IMG/VR virus record: IMGVR_UViG_3300038960_000033
Span: 1-21,526 of that record
DNA from: a virus
DNA: 21,526 bases
Reading direction: 5' to 3' (one strand)
Positions 1 through 7,730 of this stretch are shown here, piece by piece. Numbering within the stretch: the stretch's first letter is position 1; the number at the start of each line of letters is the position of its first letter. The position numbers and the translations under genes were made by a program. The notes beneath the pieces are model-generated. The model ran no database searches. It had not been told where the DNA came from and saw only the letters and a list, made by a program, of their open reading frames with translations.

Positions 1-1
1 A

Positions 2-991
2 GGTAGTATAGATTTACTTATGGGTGGTTCGCCATGTACGGGGTTTTCTTTTGCAGGGAAACAATTAAATTTTGATGACCCTCAGAGTAAATTGTTCTTT
101 CACTTTGTAGAGATTTTATCTTTAGTCAGACCTAAGTATGTGCTACTTGAAAATGTACGTATGAAGAAAGAATATCAAGATACCATATCTTATCACATGG
201 GTTTTGAGCCACAAGCATTAAACTCTAAGTGGTTGAGTGGTCAGAACAGGTACAGACTATATTGGTGGGGTAAACTGCAATCTGATGGTACATACAAACA
301 GATACCCATACCACGTATGGTAGACAAAGGTATTGTCATGCAAGATATCTTAGAAGATGGATATGCTACAAACGAGATGACTAGCCAAGATGGCAAATCA
401 CATTGTCTTACTGCAAGATACAATGGTGCAGTATGGTGGAATAGTATAGAGCGTAAGCAACGTACTATGGTACTCAAGGATAATCCTACCATGTCGAAGG
501 ATGGGTTGATACGTGTCGGTACTGCTGACCTCAAAGGTCATGACTCTATCAAGCGAGTGTATGCACAGGAAGGCAAAGCACCTACCCTCACTACCATGCA
601 AGGTGGACACAGAGAACCAAAGGTTGCCATTGGTCGTATCGTTAATCGTAGATTAGATGAGCATGGCACTAGGAAAGATGACCAACTTGACTTGCCTTTT
701 ACTAGGCAACTAGAAGTCCGAGATGATGGTAAGTCTAACTGTCTCACTACTGTGCAGAAAGATAACGTGGTAGTATCAAAAGATATGTGGCGAAAGCTGA
801 CACCCCTAGAGTGTGAGCGATTGCAGACATTACCTGACAACTATACCAATCATGTGTCCAACTCACAGAGATACAAGATGATTGGCAATGGGTGGACAGT
901 AGATGTGATTGCACATATACTCAAGACTATGGATGTTGAAAAACAATATTTACTAACTGACCCTATATGGGATGAAAGGTGGACAAGATGA
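2..991 (+). CDS. DNA (cytosine-C5) methyltransferase, 5' end outside window
   Basis: Transfers a methyl group from S-adenosylmethionine to carbon 5 of cytosine in DNA. The reading frame is open from base 2 and reads GSIDLLMGGSPCTGFS, so the first ATG at 20 is internal; motif I and the SAM-binding start lie upstream of the window. Visible motifs in order: IV (PCTGFSFAG, nucleophile Cys codon 35-37), VI (ENV, Glu codon 149-151), VIII (QNRYR, 242-256), then a target-recognition region, and near the C-terminus LTPLECERLQTLPDNY (IX) and MIGNGWTVDVIA (X, GN codons 884-889). The variable region holds three similar segments (SHCLTARYNG, APTLTTMQGG, SNCLTTVQKD), as is common in phage enzymes of this family. 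A role in shielding phage DNA from host restriction is inference. The family call is firm; the specificity cannot be read. Confidence 0.93.
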   Translation, partial: GSIDLLMGGSPCTGFSFAGKQLNFDDPQSKLFFHFVEILSLVRPKYVLLENVRMKKEYQDTISYHMGFEPQALNSKWLSGQNRYRLYWWGKLQSDGTYKQIPIPRMVDKGIVMQDILEDGYATNEMTSQDGKSHCLTARYNGAVWWNSIERKQRTMVLKDNPTMSKDGLIRVGTADLKGHDSIKRVYAQEGKAPTLTTMQGGHREPKVAIGRIVNRRLDEHGTRKDDQLDLPFTRQLEVRDDGKSNCLTTVQKDNVVVSKDMWRKLTPLECERLQTLPDNYTNHVSNSQRYKMIGNGWTVDVIAHILKTMDVEKQYLLTDPIWDERWTR

Positions 992-1170
992 AAATAAATA
1001 TACATGAATACATTAATGAAATGGAAGATGACGAGTATGCAGAGGAAAATAATGGTCGCACAAGACTTTTCATAGACCTGAAGGGAATAGCAGACTTCAT
1101 TGAGAACGAAGTGCAAAGAGATAACCCTGATTGTGATATTGAAATTTGTGGTGTAGACAGATGGGAATGA
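988..1170 (+). CDS. Small acidic hypothetical protein
   Basis: A protein of 60 residues, rich in Asp and Glu, with no recognisable family. The ATG at 988 is preferred over an upstream in-frame GTG at 979 because it has AAAGG at 975-979 at good spacing and overlaps the methyltransferase stop as ATGA. It contains no membrane segment and has two Cys close to the end (DCDIEICG). It is translationally coupled to the methyltransferase, but nothing in the sequence indicates its function. Confidence 0.6.
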   Translation: MKINIHEYINEMEDDEYAEENNGRTRLFIDLKGIADFIENEVQRDNPDCDIEICGVDRWE

Positions 1171-1337
1171 AGTATCTCAAAGAGAAATGGCATACACTAA
1201 TATTTCCTAGTTTTTTCATACTGTTTGTATTCTTTATGGTGCTTGAATACTATAGGGGAAATTGTCGTATAGGTAAGGACACATGGGTATGCAATTACAT
1301 AGATGTTGAAAAGACTATGAAAGGAGTAAACTTATGA
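1167..1337 (+). CDS. Small single-span membrane protein, possible lysis accessory
   Basis: A protein of 56 residues with a charged N-terminus (MKYLKEKW), one strongly hydrophobic segment at about residues 10-28 (IFPSFFILFVFFMVLEYY) and a soluble tail with two Cys (CRIGKDTWVC). The ATG at 1167 is chosen because it forms an ATGA overlap with the preceding stop; ATG 1161 and TTG 1146 are alternatives in the same frame. Its stop overlaps the ATG of the endolysin. The position directly before the endolysin suggests a lysis role (pinholin or spanin-like), but no family is recognised, so this is inference from context. Confidence 0.6.
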   Translation: MKYLKEKWHTLIFPSFFILFVFFMVLEYYRGNCRIGKDTWVCNYIDVEKTMKGVNL

Positions 1338-1768
1338 TAGCTGAATCATTAATATGCCTAGCACTAAATGTGTATCATGAAGCTAAGAATCAAAGTTTCA
1401 TAGGGCAAGTAGCAGTAGCACAAGTAGTAATGAATAGGGTAAAGGATAACAGATACCCTAACAACGTGTGTGACGTAGTTAAACAAGGCTTGACGTACAA
1501 ATGGAAGCCATCACTACCTATCAAGAATAGATGCCAATTTAGTTGGTATTGTGATGGCAAGAGTGACAAGCCAAGAGAAGCTAAAGCATGGAGAGATGCT
1601 ATGCACGTGGCAAATGGTGTGTACAATGGACATCTAGATGACTTCGTAGAAGGTTCTACACATTATCATGCACACTATGTCCGACCTAGTTGGGCAGAGA
1701 CAAAGACTTATATAATTAGAATAGATGACCACATATTTTATAGGTGGGATATTGAAAGGAGTAAATGA
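1334..1768 (+). CDS. Endolysin, SleB-type cell wall hydrolase
   Basis: Probable peptidoglycan hydrolase that opens the host wall at lysis (Hydrolase_2/SleB family, lytic transglycosylase-type). The family pattern is plain: VYHEAKNQ with the probable catalytic Glu16, GQVAVAQVVMNRV, then NNVCDVV, CQFSWYCDG, and near the end STHYHAHYVRPSWA. The 144 residues cover the whole catalytic domain and nothing more. There is no clear signal peptide, so export would need a holin. AAAGGAG at 1320-1326 lies seven bases before the ATG, which overlaps the previous stop. Flanking membrane-protein genes support a lysis cassette. The second acidic residue of the SleB EAxxE motif is Gln here, a variant I recall from phage members. 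Confidence 0.9.
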   Translation: MIAESLICLALNVYHEAKNQSFIGQVAVAQVVMNRVKDNRYPNNVCDVVKQGLTYKWKPSLPIKNRCQFSWYCDGKSDKPREAKAWRDAMHVANGVYNGHLDDFVEGSTHYHAHYVRPSWAETKTYIIRIDDHIFYRWDIERSK

Positions 1769-2124
1769 TGACTAAAATAGTACACGACACATGGCAATCA
1801 GTCATGAATCATGAGCGTAATCCGTTGCGGCACATACCTGATTTGAATACTAGACACATGGTCATGCAAGTATTAGCATGGATGTGGTGCATAGTATTTT
1901 CTATGTACTTTGGTAGTATGTGGGTGTTTGGTATAACTGCGATTGCTCATGTATTTATTATATGTGCAGTTGTAATTACTGTAGCTACATTTGAAACTGC
2001 AAAGAGAAAGCCTACATTCTTTTTAAAAGAAGGCTATCATACACCAAGCAGAAGTAGATATATGTATTACAAGGGTAAGAGAATTAAGTATGACGATAAC
2101 GACAAAGGGGGAGAACATGAATAG
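1765..2124 (+). CDS. Two-span membrane protein, holin candidate
   Basis: A protein of 119 residues. Hydrophobic stretches run from about residue 33 to 75 (VMQVLAWMWCIVFSMYF followed by ITAIAHVFIICAVVITVA), giving two membrane spans joined by a very short turn. A basic, tyrosine-rich tail follows (RSRYMYYKGKRIKY). ATG at 1765 or 1768 can start it; the start overlaps the endolysin stop and AGGAG ends at 1761. A small two-span membrane protein beside an endolysin is the usual look of a holin, but there is no recognisable holin family signature, so the function is inferred from position. Confidence 0.75.
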   Translation: MMTKIVHDTWQSVMNHERNPLRHIPDLNTRHMVMQVLAWMWCIVFSMYFGSMWVFGITAIAHVFIICAVVITVATFETAKRKPTFFLKEGYHTPSRSRYMYYKGKRIKYDDNDKGGEHE

Positions 2125-2647
2125 ATTTATTATAGAAGATAGACCAAGCAAGATTGCATCATCTCTATGTGACCAACACATAGTCAAGATGCCACTAGAA
2201 GAAACACAGATGTTGTGTACTGTGCTATGGCATCATGCACCTAGCTTTGCAGAGGAAAAGGGTTTGTATAAACCTGTACATCAGAAGCATCCTTGCACAC
2301 TATGGGCAATGGAAAACATAAGTAATTACACTTTTGCATTCTCTTTGTTAGGATGTATGCTAAAAGAGTATACTGCAAGATATAAAAAAGAACATGGTGC
2401 AGGTAAACACTTTGCATCTTTGTGGGTTGGCAGAGTGTATTTACCTGATGGTAAGATGACTGCACACCCACAATGTTTTAGTGGGCATGACCAACTAAAA
2501 ACAGACGAGGTATTTCCTATACTAGCCTATAGAAGATTTTATATTGTTGACAAGTCTAGATTTGCGAGATACAAGTATACAGAAAAACCAAAATGGATGG
2601 AAACAGAATTACCAACTTGGATGAAAGGAGAAACAAATGTGGCATAG
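2117..2647 (+). CDS. Conserved phage protein of unknown function (CDQHIVKM family)
   Basis: A protein of 176 residues. The ATG at 2117 follows AAAGGGGGAG and is preferred over an in-frame upstream ACG/ATG context at 2090, which has no ribosome site. Conserved-looking landmarks are an N-terminal DRPSKIASSLCDQHIVKM, then KPVHQKHPCTLWA with several His, and a C-terminal YRRFYIVDKSRFARYKY. This pattern (a CDxHVVKM helix, a KxHP segment, a Y..YY...K..FA..W/Y end) recurs, from memory, in many phage and some bacterial proteins of unknown function; I cannot name a Pfam entry with certainty. The clustered His, Cys and Asp suggest a metal-binding or nucleic-acid enzyme, which is speculation. It overlaps both neighbours. 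Confidence 0.85.
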   Translation: MNRFIIEDRPSKIASSLCDQHIVKMPLEETQMLCTVLWHHAPSFAEEKGLYKPVHQKHPCTLWAMENISNYTFAFSLLGCMLKEYTARYKKEHGAGKHFASLWVGRVYLPDGKMTAHPQCFSGHDQLKTDEVFPILAYRRFYIVDKSRFARYKYTEKPKWMETELPTWMKGETNVA

Positions 2648-2771
2648 AATAACAGACTTTTTTAATGTGGACTATCACAAGAAATATGGGGAAGGTACGA
2701 AGTTCGACCTTGACTATGGCAAGTTACTAATCATAGGACTATGTATTTACATAGCAATAAAGGTATCTTAG
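2637..2771 (+). CDS. Tiny single-span membrane protein (44 aa)
   Basis: An unlisted small reading frame starting MWHRITDFFNVDYHKKYG and ending in a hydrophobic segment (LLIIGLCIYIAI). It has one of the best ribosome sites in the region, AAAGGAG at 2624-2630, six bases before the ATG at 2637. It overlaps the previous gene by 11 bases, and its TAG stop (2769-2771) shares a base with the likely GTG start of the integrase, so it would couple integrase translation. The function is unknown. Confidence 0.55.
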   Translation: MWHRITDFFNVDYHKKYGEGTKFDLDYGKLLIIGLCIYIAIKVS

Positions 2772-3664
2772 TGAACATAAGTGACCTAACAAATAAATAC
2801 TATTTGTCCAACGATTTCAATAGGTTAGCTGATAAAACTAAACATGATTATCAATATTGTGTGACTGTTTTATTGGACACAAAAGTTGATGGCAAAAGTA
2901 TGGCAGAAATATGTCTTACCAAAATGTCAGGTGCGATAGCACGTAGAGCATACGAAGTATGGCTTGGGCGTGGCGTGTACTTGGCGAATGCAGTTACATC
3001 AGTAGCACGTAAGATATATTCCTTTGGAATGGAGATGGGGTATGCCGAGAGCAACCCTTTCTCTACTTTCAAACGTAAATCTGCTCATGCTAGGACAACT
3101 GTGTGGACAAAAGAACAAGTTAGGAAATTTCTTAACCATTGTTACGAAGATTTTAAGCACAGAAACTTAGGATTGATAGTACAAATGGCATACGAATGGT
3201 GTCAAAGAGTGGGAGATATGCGAATTTTACAGTTCTCTAGCATAGATTTTGACAAAGGTGTGTTAAATTTGCAACAGTCAAAGAGAAGAAGTGTAGTACA
3301 CCTACCAATTTCTGTTGACTTATTAGAAATGCTTAAAGAACAGGCAAAAGATTACGACTTTCAGCCTTATGTTGCACCCTATCCTACACCAATGAGGGGT
3401 GTTTACAGTCCATATGCCATACAAAGGCTATCAAAAGTGGCTAGAAGAGTCATAAAAGAGTCAGGATTACCTGATGATTTACGAATATCTGACCTACGTA
3501 GGACAGGAACTACCGAAATGGTAGAAGCAGGAGTGCCTATGGGTCAGATTATGTCCGTTACAGGACACGCTAACCCACAGTCGGTTAAACCTTACATGAA
3601 AAATACGTATGCTAGTGCAGAAAATGCATTGACATTACGTGATAATTACATTAAGAGTATATAA
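2771..3664 (+). CDS. Tyrosine recombinase / integrase
   Basis: Site-specific recombinase that would integrate or excise the phage genome at an att site. With the GTG at 2771 as start (AAAGG at 2759-2763, stop-start overlap with the previous small gene) it has 297 residues; an in-frame ATG at 2741 lacks a ribosome site. An N-terminal SAM-like core-binding domain (about 1-105) precedes the catalytic domain. Catalytic positions: Arg146 (CQRVGDM), Lys171 (QQSKRR), Arg243 in SDLRRTG, His266 (TGHANP) and nucleophile Tyr275 (KPYMKN). The first residue of the HxxR box is Ser240 instead of His. No attP core could be recognised beside the gene, and there is no room for one outside coding sequence. Confidence 0.93.
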   Translation: MNISDLTNKYYLSNDFNRLADKTKHDYQYCVTVLLDTKVDGKSMAEICLTKMSGAIARRAYEVWLGRGVYLANAVTSVARKIYSFGMEMGYAESNPFSTFKRKSAHARTTVWTKEQVRKFLNHCYEDFKHRNLGLIVQMAYEWCQRVGDMRILQFSSIDFDKGVLNLQQSKRRSVVHLPISVDLLEMLKEQAKDYDFQPYVAPYPTPMRGVYSPYAIQRLSKVARRVIKESGLPDDLRISDLRRTGTTEMVEAGVPMGQIMSVTGHANPQSVKPYMKNTYASAENALTLRDNYIKSI

Positions 3665-3665
3665 T

Positions 3666-4460
3666 ATGAATATATATAATTACATAAGTGATTTACATTT
3701 AAGTGTAGGAGAAACAAAAAGAACTAACTGTCCTAGTTGTAATGGTTATAAGACATTTACTGTAACCAACAACATGGGTAGGCTAGTTTGGAACTGTTAC
3801 AAATCTTCTTGTCCTATCTCAGGAACAAAGAAGGTTAACTTATCTGTGGATGATATCAAGACTGCCAAGTCTGATGTCAAAAAAGATAGTACAGGCTTCG
3901 CCTTACCTGAGTATGTAGTACATCACAATCATAGACGAGAGGTCATGGACTTTTGTGAGTTATGGAATCTAGAATATGATAAGTTGGAGTTGTACTACGA
4001 CATAAAAGAAAGGAGAGTTGTATTTCCTGTCAAGAAAGACGGACTGATTGTAGATGCAGTTGGTCGGTCTGTGGGATTTCGTCTGCCCAAATGGAAACGA
4101 TATGGAAATAGTGACTTGCCTTTCTCATATGGATGTGGTAAGGTGGCTGTAGTTGTTGAGGATTGTGTAAGTGCATCTGTTGTAGGCAATGGTGTTTATG
4201 TAGGGGTAGCTGTGTTGGGAACATCATTAAGCGATTCACACAAGAGATACCTATCACAATTCTCAACTGCTATCATAGCCTTAGACCCTGATGCAATGCC
4301 CAAGACACTAGCCTTTGCAAAAGAGTTACGAGGATACGTCAATGACGTAAAAGTATTGAGATTGAAAGATGATTTGAAATATGGAGAAGACGAAGACTTA
4401 AACAACTTATATAAACTAACCCCAAAGGAGAACCAACATGGAATTATCACTACTACGTAG
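3666..4460 (+). CDS. DNA primase, zinc finger plus TOPRIM
   Basis: Makes RNA primers for phage DNA replication. The 264 residues start at ATG 3666, directly after the integrase stop. An N-terminal zinc-binding element has the form CPSC...WNCYKSSC (T7 gp4 primase-like), and a TOPRIM fold follows, with VVVEDCVSASVVGNG carrying the conserved acidic residue and IIALDPDAMPKT carrying the DxD pair. The gene ends inside the helicase gene by 23 bases. In T7 the primase and helicase are one protein; here they are two adjacent, overlapping genes, as in several marine podoviruses. A TATAAT overlaps the start codon but is badly placed for a promoter of this gene. Confidence 0.9.
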   Translation: MNIYNYISDLHLSVGETKRTNCPSCNGYKTFTVTNNMGRLVWNCYKSSCPISGTKKVNLSVDDIKTAKSDVKKDSTGFALPEYVVHHNHRREVMDFCELWNLEYDKLELYYDIKERRVVFPVKKDGLIVDAVGRSVGFRLPKWKRYGNSDLPFSYGCGKVAVVVEDCVSASVVGNGVYVGVAVLGTSLSDSHKRYLSQFSTAIIALDPDAMPKTLAFAKELRGYVNDVKVLRLKDDLKYGEDEDLNNLYKLTPKENQHGIITTT

Positions 4461-5661
4461 TTTAATGAACAAGAACTTCTATGAAGACCATAGAGGTGCT
4501 AGGTGTCCTGATAGATTGTTTAGCAAAGATGCTAGGACTATCAAGCACACCATAGATAAAGCAATGCGAAAGTATGACAGGGATGTAACACCTGACGAAC
4601 TTGAAGCTCTGTTCTTGTCTAGCAATCCTGCTATGACTACTGCACAGAAGCAAGGTTACTCTGCATTGTTCAACGATATTAAAAGGCAGAAGCCTATGGG
4701 AACAGATGTAGCACAGGATGTGTTATCTAAGTTGTTCCAACAAGTTATTGGGGAAGACGTAGCTAATCTTGGCTTCGACTTTGTCAATGGTGTGCAGACA
4801 AGTATGAAACCTCTACGTGATTTACTAGAGAAGTACAACGATGACTTCACACCTGAGATGAGAATAGAATGGGATGATATCTCGTTTGATACTCTGATGG
4901 CTAAACAAAGTCAGCAGACTAGGTGGTCATTCAATCTACCTGAGTTAGCTAGGAAAGTAGAAGGTGTCAATGGTGGCTATCTTGTTGAGGTGGGGGCAAG
5001 ACCCAACACAGGTAAGACTAGCTTCCATGCATCTCTCCTTGTAGGAGACAATGGCTTTGCTAGACAAGGTGCTAAGTGTGTTGTCTTATGTAACGAAGAA
5101 TCATATGACAGAGTAGGATTTAGATATCTGACTGCATCTACAAACATGGATAAGTATCAGATAAAAGATAATCCTGCACAGGCTAGGGATAGGTACAAAA
5201 TTGTGTCACCTAATCTAAAGATAAAGGATGTGACAGGCGAGGATATGTCTTGGGTGGAGAGTATGTGTAAGAGTGTTAATCCTGACGTAGTTGTGATTGA
5301 CATGGGAGATAAGTTTGCACGTACTGCAGGTTATGCAAGACCTGATGAAGCACTCAAGGCAAATGCAATATATGCAAGACAGATTGCAAAACAATATGAT
5401 TGTGTTATATTCTATATGTCACAACTCAATGCAGAAGCAGAGGGTAGACAGAGACTTAATCAGGCAATGATGGAAGGCTCACGTACAGGTAAGGCGGCAG
5501 AAGCCGACTTAATGATATTAATAGGACAACCTGCAAGTGTTGAAGGTATTGATGAGGAGTCAACCATGAGACATTTGAATGTTGTTAAGAACAAAATTAC
5601 AGGTTGGCATGGCATGATAAACTGCAACATCAACCCACACACAGCGAGGTATAGTGCATGA
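4438..5661 (+). CDS. Replicative DNA helicase, RecA-fold (DnaB/gp4-like)
   Basis: Unwinds DNA at the phage replication fork. It has 407 residues. The N-terminal half (1-150) is helical with no clear motif. The C-terminal RecA-like core has Walker A GARPNTGKTS (Lys193), an ExxY segment after CNEESYDRVGFR, Walker B VVVIDMGD (Asp288), a sensor-type IFYMSQLNAEAEG and an arginine-containing EGSRTGKAAEADLMILIG near the end. AAAGGAG at 4424-4430 precedes the ATG at 4438 by seven bases. The gene lies between primase and polymerase and its stop overlaps the polymerase ATG. No N-terminal primase domain is present, in keeping with a separate primase gene. Confidence 0.92.
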   Translation: MELSLLRSLMNKNFYEDHRGARCPDRLFSKDARTIKHTIDKAMRKYDRDVTPDELEALFLSSNPAMTTAQKQGYSALFNDIKRQKPMGTDVAQDVLSKLFQQVIGEDVANLGFDFVNGVQTSMKPLRDLLEKYNDDFTPEMRIEWDDISFDTLMAKQSQQTRWSFNLPELARKVEGVNGGYLVEVGARPNTGKTSFHASLLVGDNGFARQGAKCVVLCNEESYDRVGFRYLTASTNMDKYQIKDNPAQARDRYKIVSPNLKIKDVTGEDMSWVESMCKSVNPDVVVIDMGDKFARTAGYARPDEALKANAIYARQIAKQYDCVIFYMSQLNAEAEGRQRLNQAMMEGSRTGKAAEADLMILIGQPASVEGIDEESTMRHLNVVKNKITGWHGMINCNINPHTARYSA

Positions 5662-7688
5662 AGTTAACATTAGACGTAGAAAATACAGTAACAAAGAGAG
5701 ATGGCAGAATGCATCTCGACCCATACGAACCTACTAACAAGTTAGTTATGGTGGGATGTCTGACAGATATAGGTAACGAGTATCTGTTTAATATGGATTC
5801 AGGTGGCACACAGCACATAGACATACAAGATTTGCTTGACAGAGCAACAATACTTATAGGACATAACATAGCGTATGACCTGATGTGGTTATGGGAGTGT
5901 GGCTTCAAGTATGAAGGTCCTGTCTTTGACACCATGCTCACAGAGTATATATTACAGAGAGGTCTGAAAGAACCTTTACATCTCAAAGACTGTGCCGAAA
6001 GGTATGACCTAGAGACAAAGAAAGAAGATACGTTGAAGGAATACTTTGCAAAGGGTTATGCTACAGATGAGATACCTAGGGCAGAATTAAGGCAGTATTT
6101 ATCTGCAGACTTACACGCTACACAGCAATTGTCTGACAGACAGTATAAGAAACTTAACTCTGTTAAGTATGCCCATCTTATGGATACAGTAATACTTACA
6201 AACAAAGTGTGTGTTACTCTAGCTAGGACACACAGGAATGGATTCAAGGTAGATGAGACTAAACTAGAGTCTGTAAGAAAAGAGTTTGAGACAGAGAAGC
6301 AAGAGATTGAGAAGCGATTATCTTCACAAGTAAGAAATATAATGGGGGATATGCCTATTAATCTTAACAGTCCTGAACAGATGTCATGGGTTATCTATAG
6401 TAGAAAGCCTAAAGACAAAGCTATGTGGGCAAATGAGTTTATTCCTCACATGGCTCATGATGACTTCAAGAGAGCAGTCAGAGATAACTCTGATATTGTA
6501 TATAAAACAAAAGCTATTATATGTAAGTCATGTAATGGCACAGGCAACATAAGAAAGGTAAGAAAGAATGGAACTCCTTATGCTAATACCAATAAAGACC
6601 CTGCTTGTAATGGTCTTGGTTATCATTTTCATGATGACAGAACTAAGATAGCAGGACTGAAGTTTAATGCACCAAATGCCAAGTGGGTATCTGCAAATGG
6701 GTTTGGTGTATCCAAAGGTAATCTAGATGTATTACAAGGCATGGCAAACAGGGCAGGTATGAAAGAAGCTAGTAGTTTCTTACAAGACCTCAAGAGATTG
6801 TCTGCATTAGATACATACTTGTCTTCCTTCGTTGAAGGTATCAAAGCACACGTAAAGTCTGATGGTATGTTACACGTAAGACTATTACAACATAGAACTG
6901 CTACAGGCAGATTTAGTGGAGCAGACCCTAATATGCAGAATATGCCAAGAGGTGGCACGTTTCCTGTGAAGAAGGTGTTTGTATCACGTTGGAAAGGTGG
7001 TAAGATTCTAGAAGCAGACTTTGCACAGCTAGAGTTTAGAACTGCCGCATATTTATCACAAGATAAGGTGGCTATAAATGAGATTAAAACAGGCTTTGAT
7101 GTTCATGCGTACACTGCTGACATCATTACGAAATCAGGTCAGCCTACTACTAGGCAGGATGCTAAAGCACATACCTTTGCTCCGTTGTATGGTGCGACAG
7201 GGTTCGGTAGGACAAAAGCAGAAGCGAGATACTACCAAGACTTCACCAAGAAGTACAAAGGAGTCGCATCATGGCATTCCAGATTGGCTAAAGAGGCTCT
7301 AGAGAAAAGAAGTATTACCACACCATCAGGCAGAGAGTTTAGTTTCCCTGATGTTGAAAGAAGAATGAATGGTTCTGTGTCTCACTTTACACAGATAAAG
7401 AACTATCCTGTGCAGAGCTTTGCGACTGCAGATATAGTTCCATTAGTTCTTACACACATAGAAGACAGATTAAAGTTACTTCAGTCTTGTATCGTGAATA
7501 CAGTGCATGATTCCATTGTGATTGATGTACACCCTGATGAGATTAACAAAGTTATTTTCATCTTAAAATCTATTAATGAAGACATGAATAGTATTATAAA
7601 TCAACAGTTTAGAATAGACTTCAATGTGCCTTTATTATTAGAAGCAAAAATAGGTGATAATTGGCTTGACACTAAAGATGTTAGCTGA
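5658..7688 (+). CDS. Family A DNA polymerase with exonuclease and DnaJ-like zinc insertion
   Basis: Replicative phage DNA polymerase, 676 residues. The N-terminal 3'-5' proofreading exonuclease has Exo I DVE (Asp6, Glu8), Exo II GHNIAYD (Asn70, Asp74) and Exo III YLSAD (Tyr147, Asp151). Between exonuclease and polymerase, at about 287-325, lies a DnaJ-like zinc-finger half: CKSCNGTG (Cys289, Cys292) and a degenerate second knuckle ACNGLGYHFH (Cys317, His323, His325). The polymerase domain has motif A EADFAQLEFR (Asp454), motif B RQDAKAHTFAPLYG (Arg499, Lys503, Phe507, Tyr511) and motif C NTVHDSI (His617, Asp618). Phe507 corresponds to E. coli Phe762. The insertion is the recalled hallmark of phage HMO-2011. 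The ATG overlaps the helicase stop. Confidence 0.97.
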   Translation: MKLTLDVENTVTKRDGRMHLDPYEPTNKLVMVGCLTDIGNEYLFNMDSGGTQHIDIQDLLDRATILIGHNIAYDLMWLWECGFKYEGPVFDTMLTEYILQRGLKEPLHLKDCAERYDLETKKEDTLKEYFAKGYATDEIPRAELRQYLSADLHATQQLSDRQYKKLNSVKYAHLMDTVILTNKVCVTLARTHRNGFKVDETKLESVRKEFETEKQEIEKRLSSQVRNIMGDMPINLNSPEQMSWVIYSRKPKDKAMWANEFIPHMAHDDFKRAVRDNSDIVYKTKAIICKSCNGTGNIRKVRKNGTPYANTNKDPACNGLGYHFHDDRTKIAGLKFNAPNAKWVSANGFGVSKGNLDVLQGMANRAGMKEASSFLQDLKRLSALDTYLSSFVEGIKAHVKSDGMLHVRLLQHRTATGRFSGADPNMQNMPRGGTFPVKKVFVSRWKGGKILEADFAQLEFRTAAYLSQDKVAINEIKTGFDVHAYTADIITKSGQPTTRQDAKAHTFAPLYGATGFGRTKAEARYYQDFTKKYKGVASWHSRLAKEALEKRSITTPSGREFSFPDVERRMNGSVSHFTQIKNYPVQSFATADIVPLVLTHIEDRLKLLQSCIVNTVHDSIVIDVHPDEINKVIFILKSINEDMNSIINQQFRIDFNVPLLLEAKIGDNWLDTKDVS

Positions 7689-7694
7689 TATAAC
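7666..7694 (+). promoter_or_regulatory. Predicted sigma-70 promoter
   Basis: TTGACA (7666-7671), a 17-base spacer and TATAAC (7689-7694): a perfect -35, a five-of-six -10 and ideal spacing. It straddles the polymerase stop, and its -10 lies in the 42-base gap before the gene at 7731, the longest non-coding stretch in the plus-strand half. The expected start near 7701 leaves a short leader before the AAAGGAG at 7718. It would let host RNA polymerase drive the SSB-like, exonuclease and endonuclease genes separately. Confidence 0.6.
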
Positions 7695-7730
7695 TATGAA
7701 ACATTTTAACTTTCTGAAAGGAGAATATAT

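Noticed and set aside
2547-2575. TTGACA-17-TACAAG inside the gene at 2117, upstream of the integrase
   Set aside because: The -10 is weak, it is fully coding, and nearby sequence gives no support; such matches are expected by chance in AT-rich DNA.
2640-2770. Possible attP or tRNA-like segment next to the integrase
   Set aside because: No cloverleaf or tRNA 3' end was recognised, and the stretch is accounted for by a small frame with a strong ribosome site.
3629-3668. TTGACA followed by TATAAT just before the primase start
   Set aside because: The spacing is about 25 bases rather than 17, and the TATAAT touches the ATG, so transcripts would begin downstream of the start codon.
5630-5986. 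Minus-strand open frame of 118 codons
   Set aside because: Shadow of the polymerase exonuclease domain; Cys- and Ser-rich composition typical of antisense translation.
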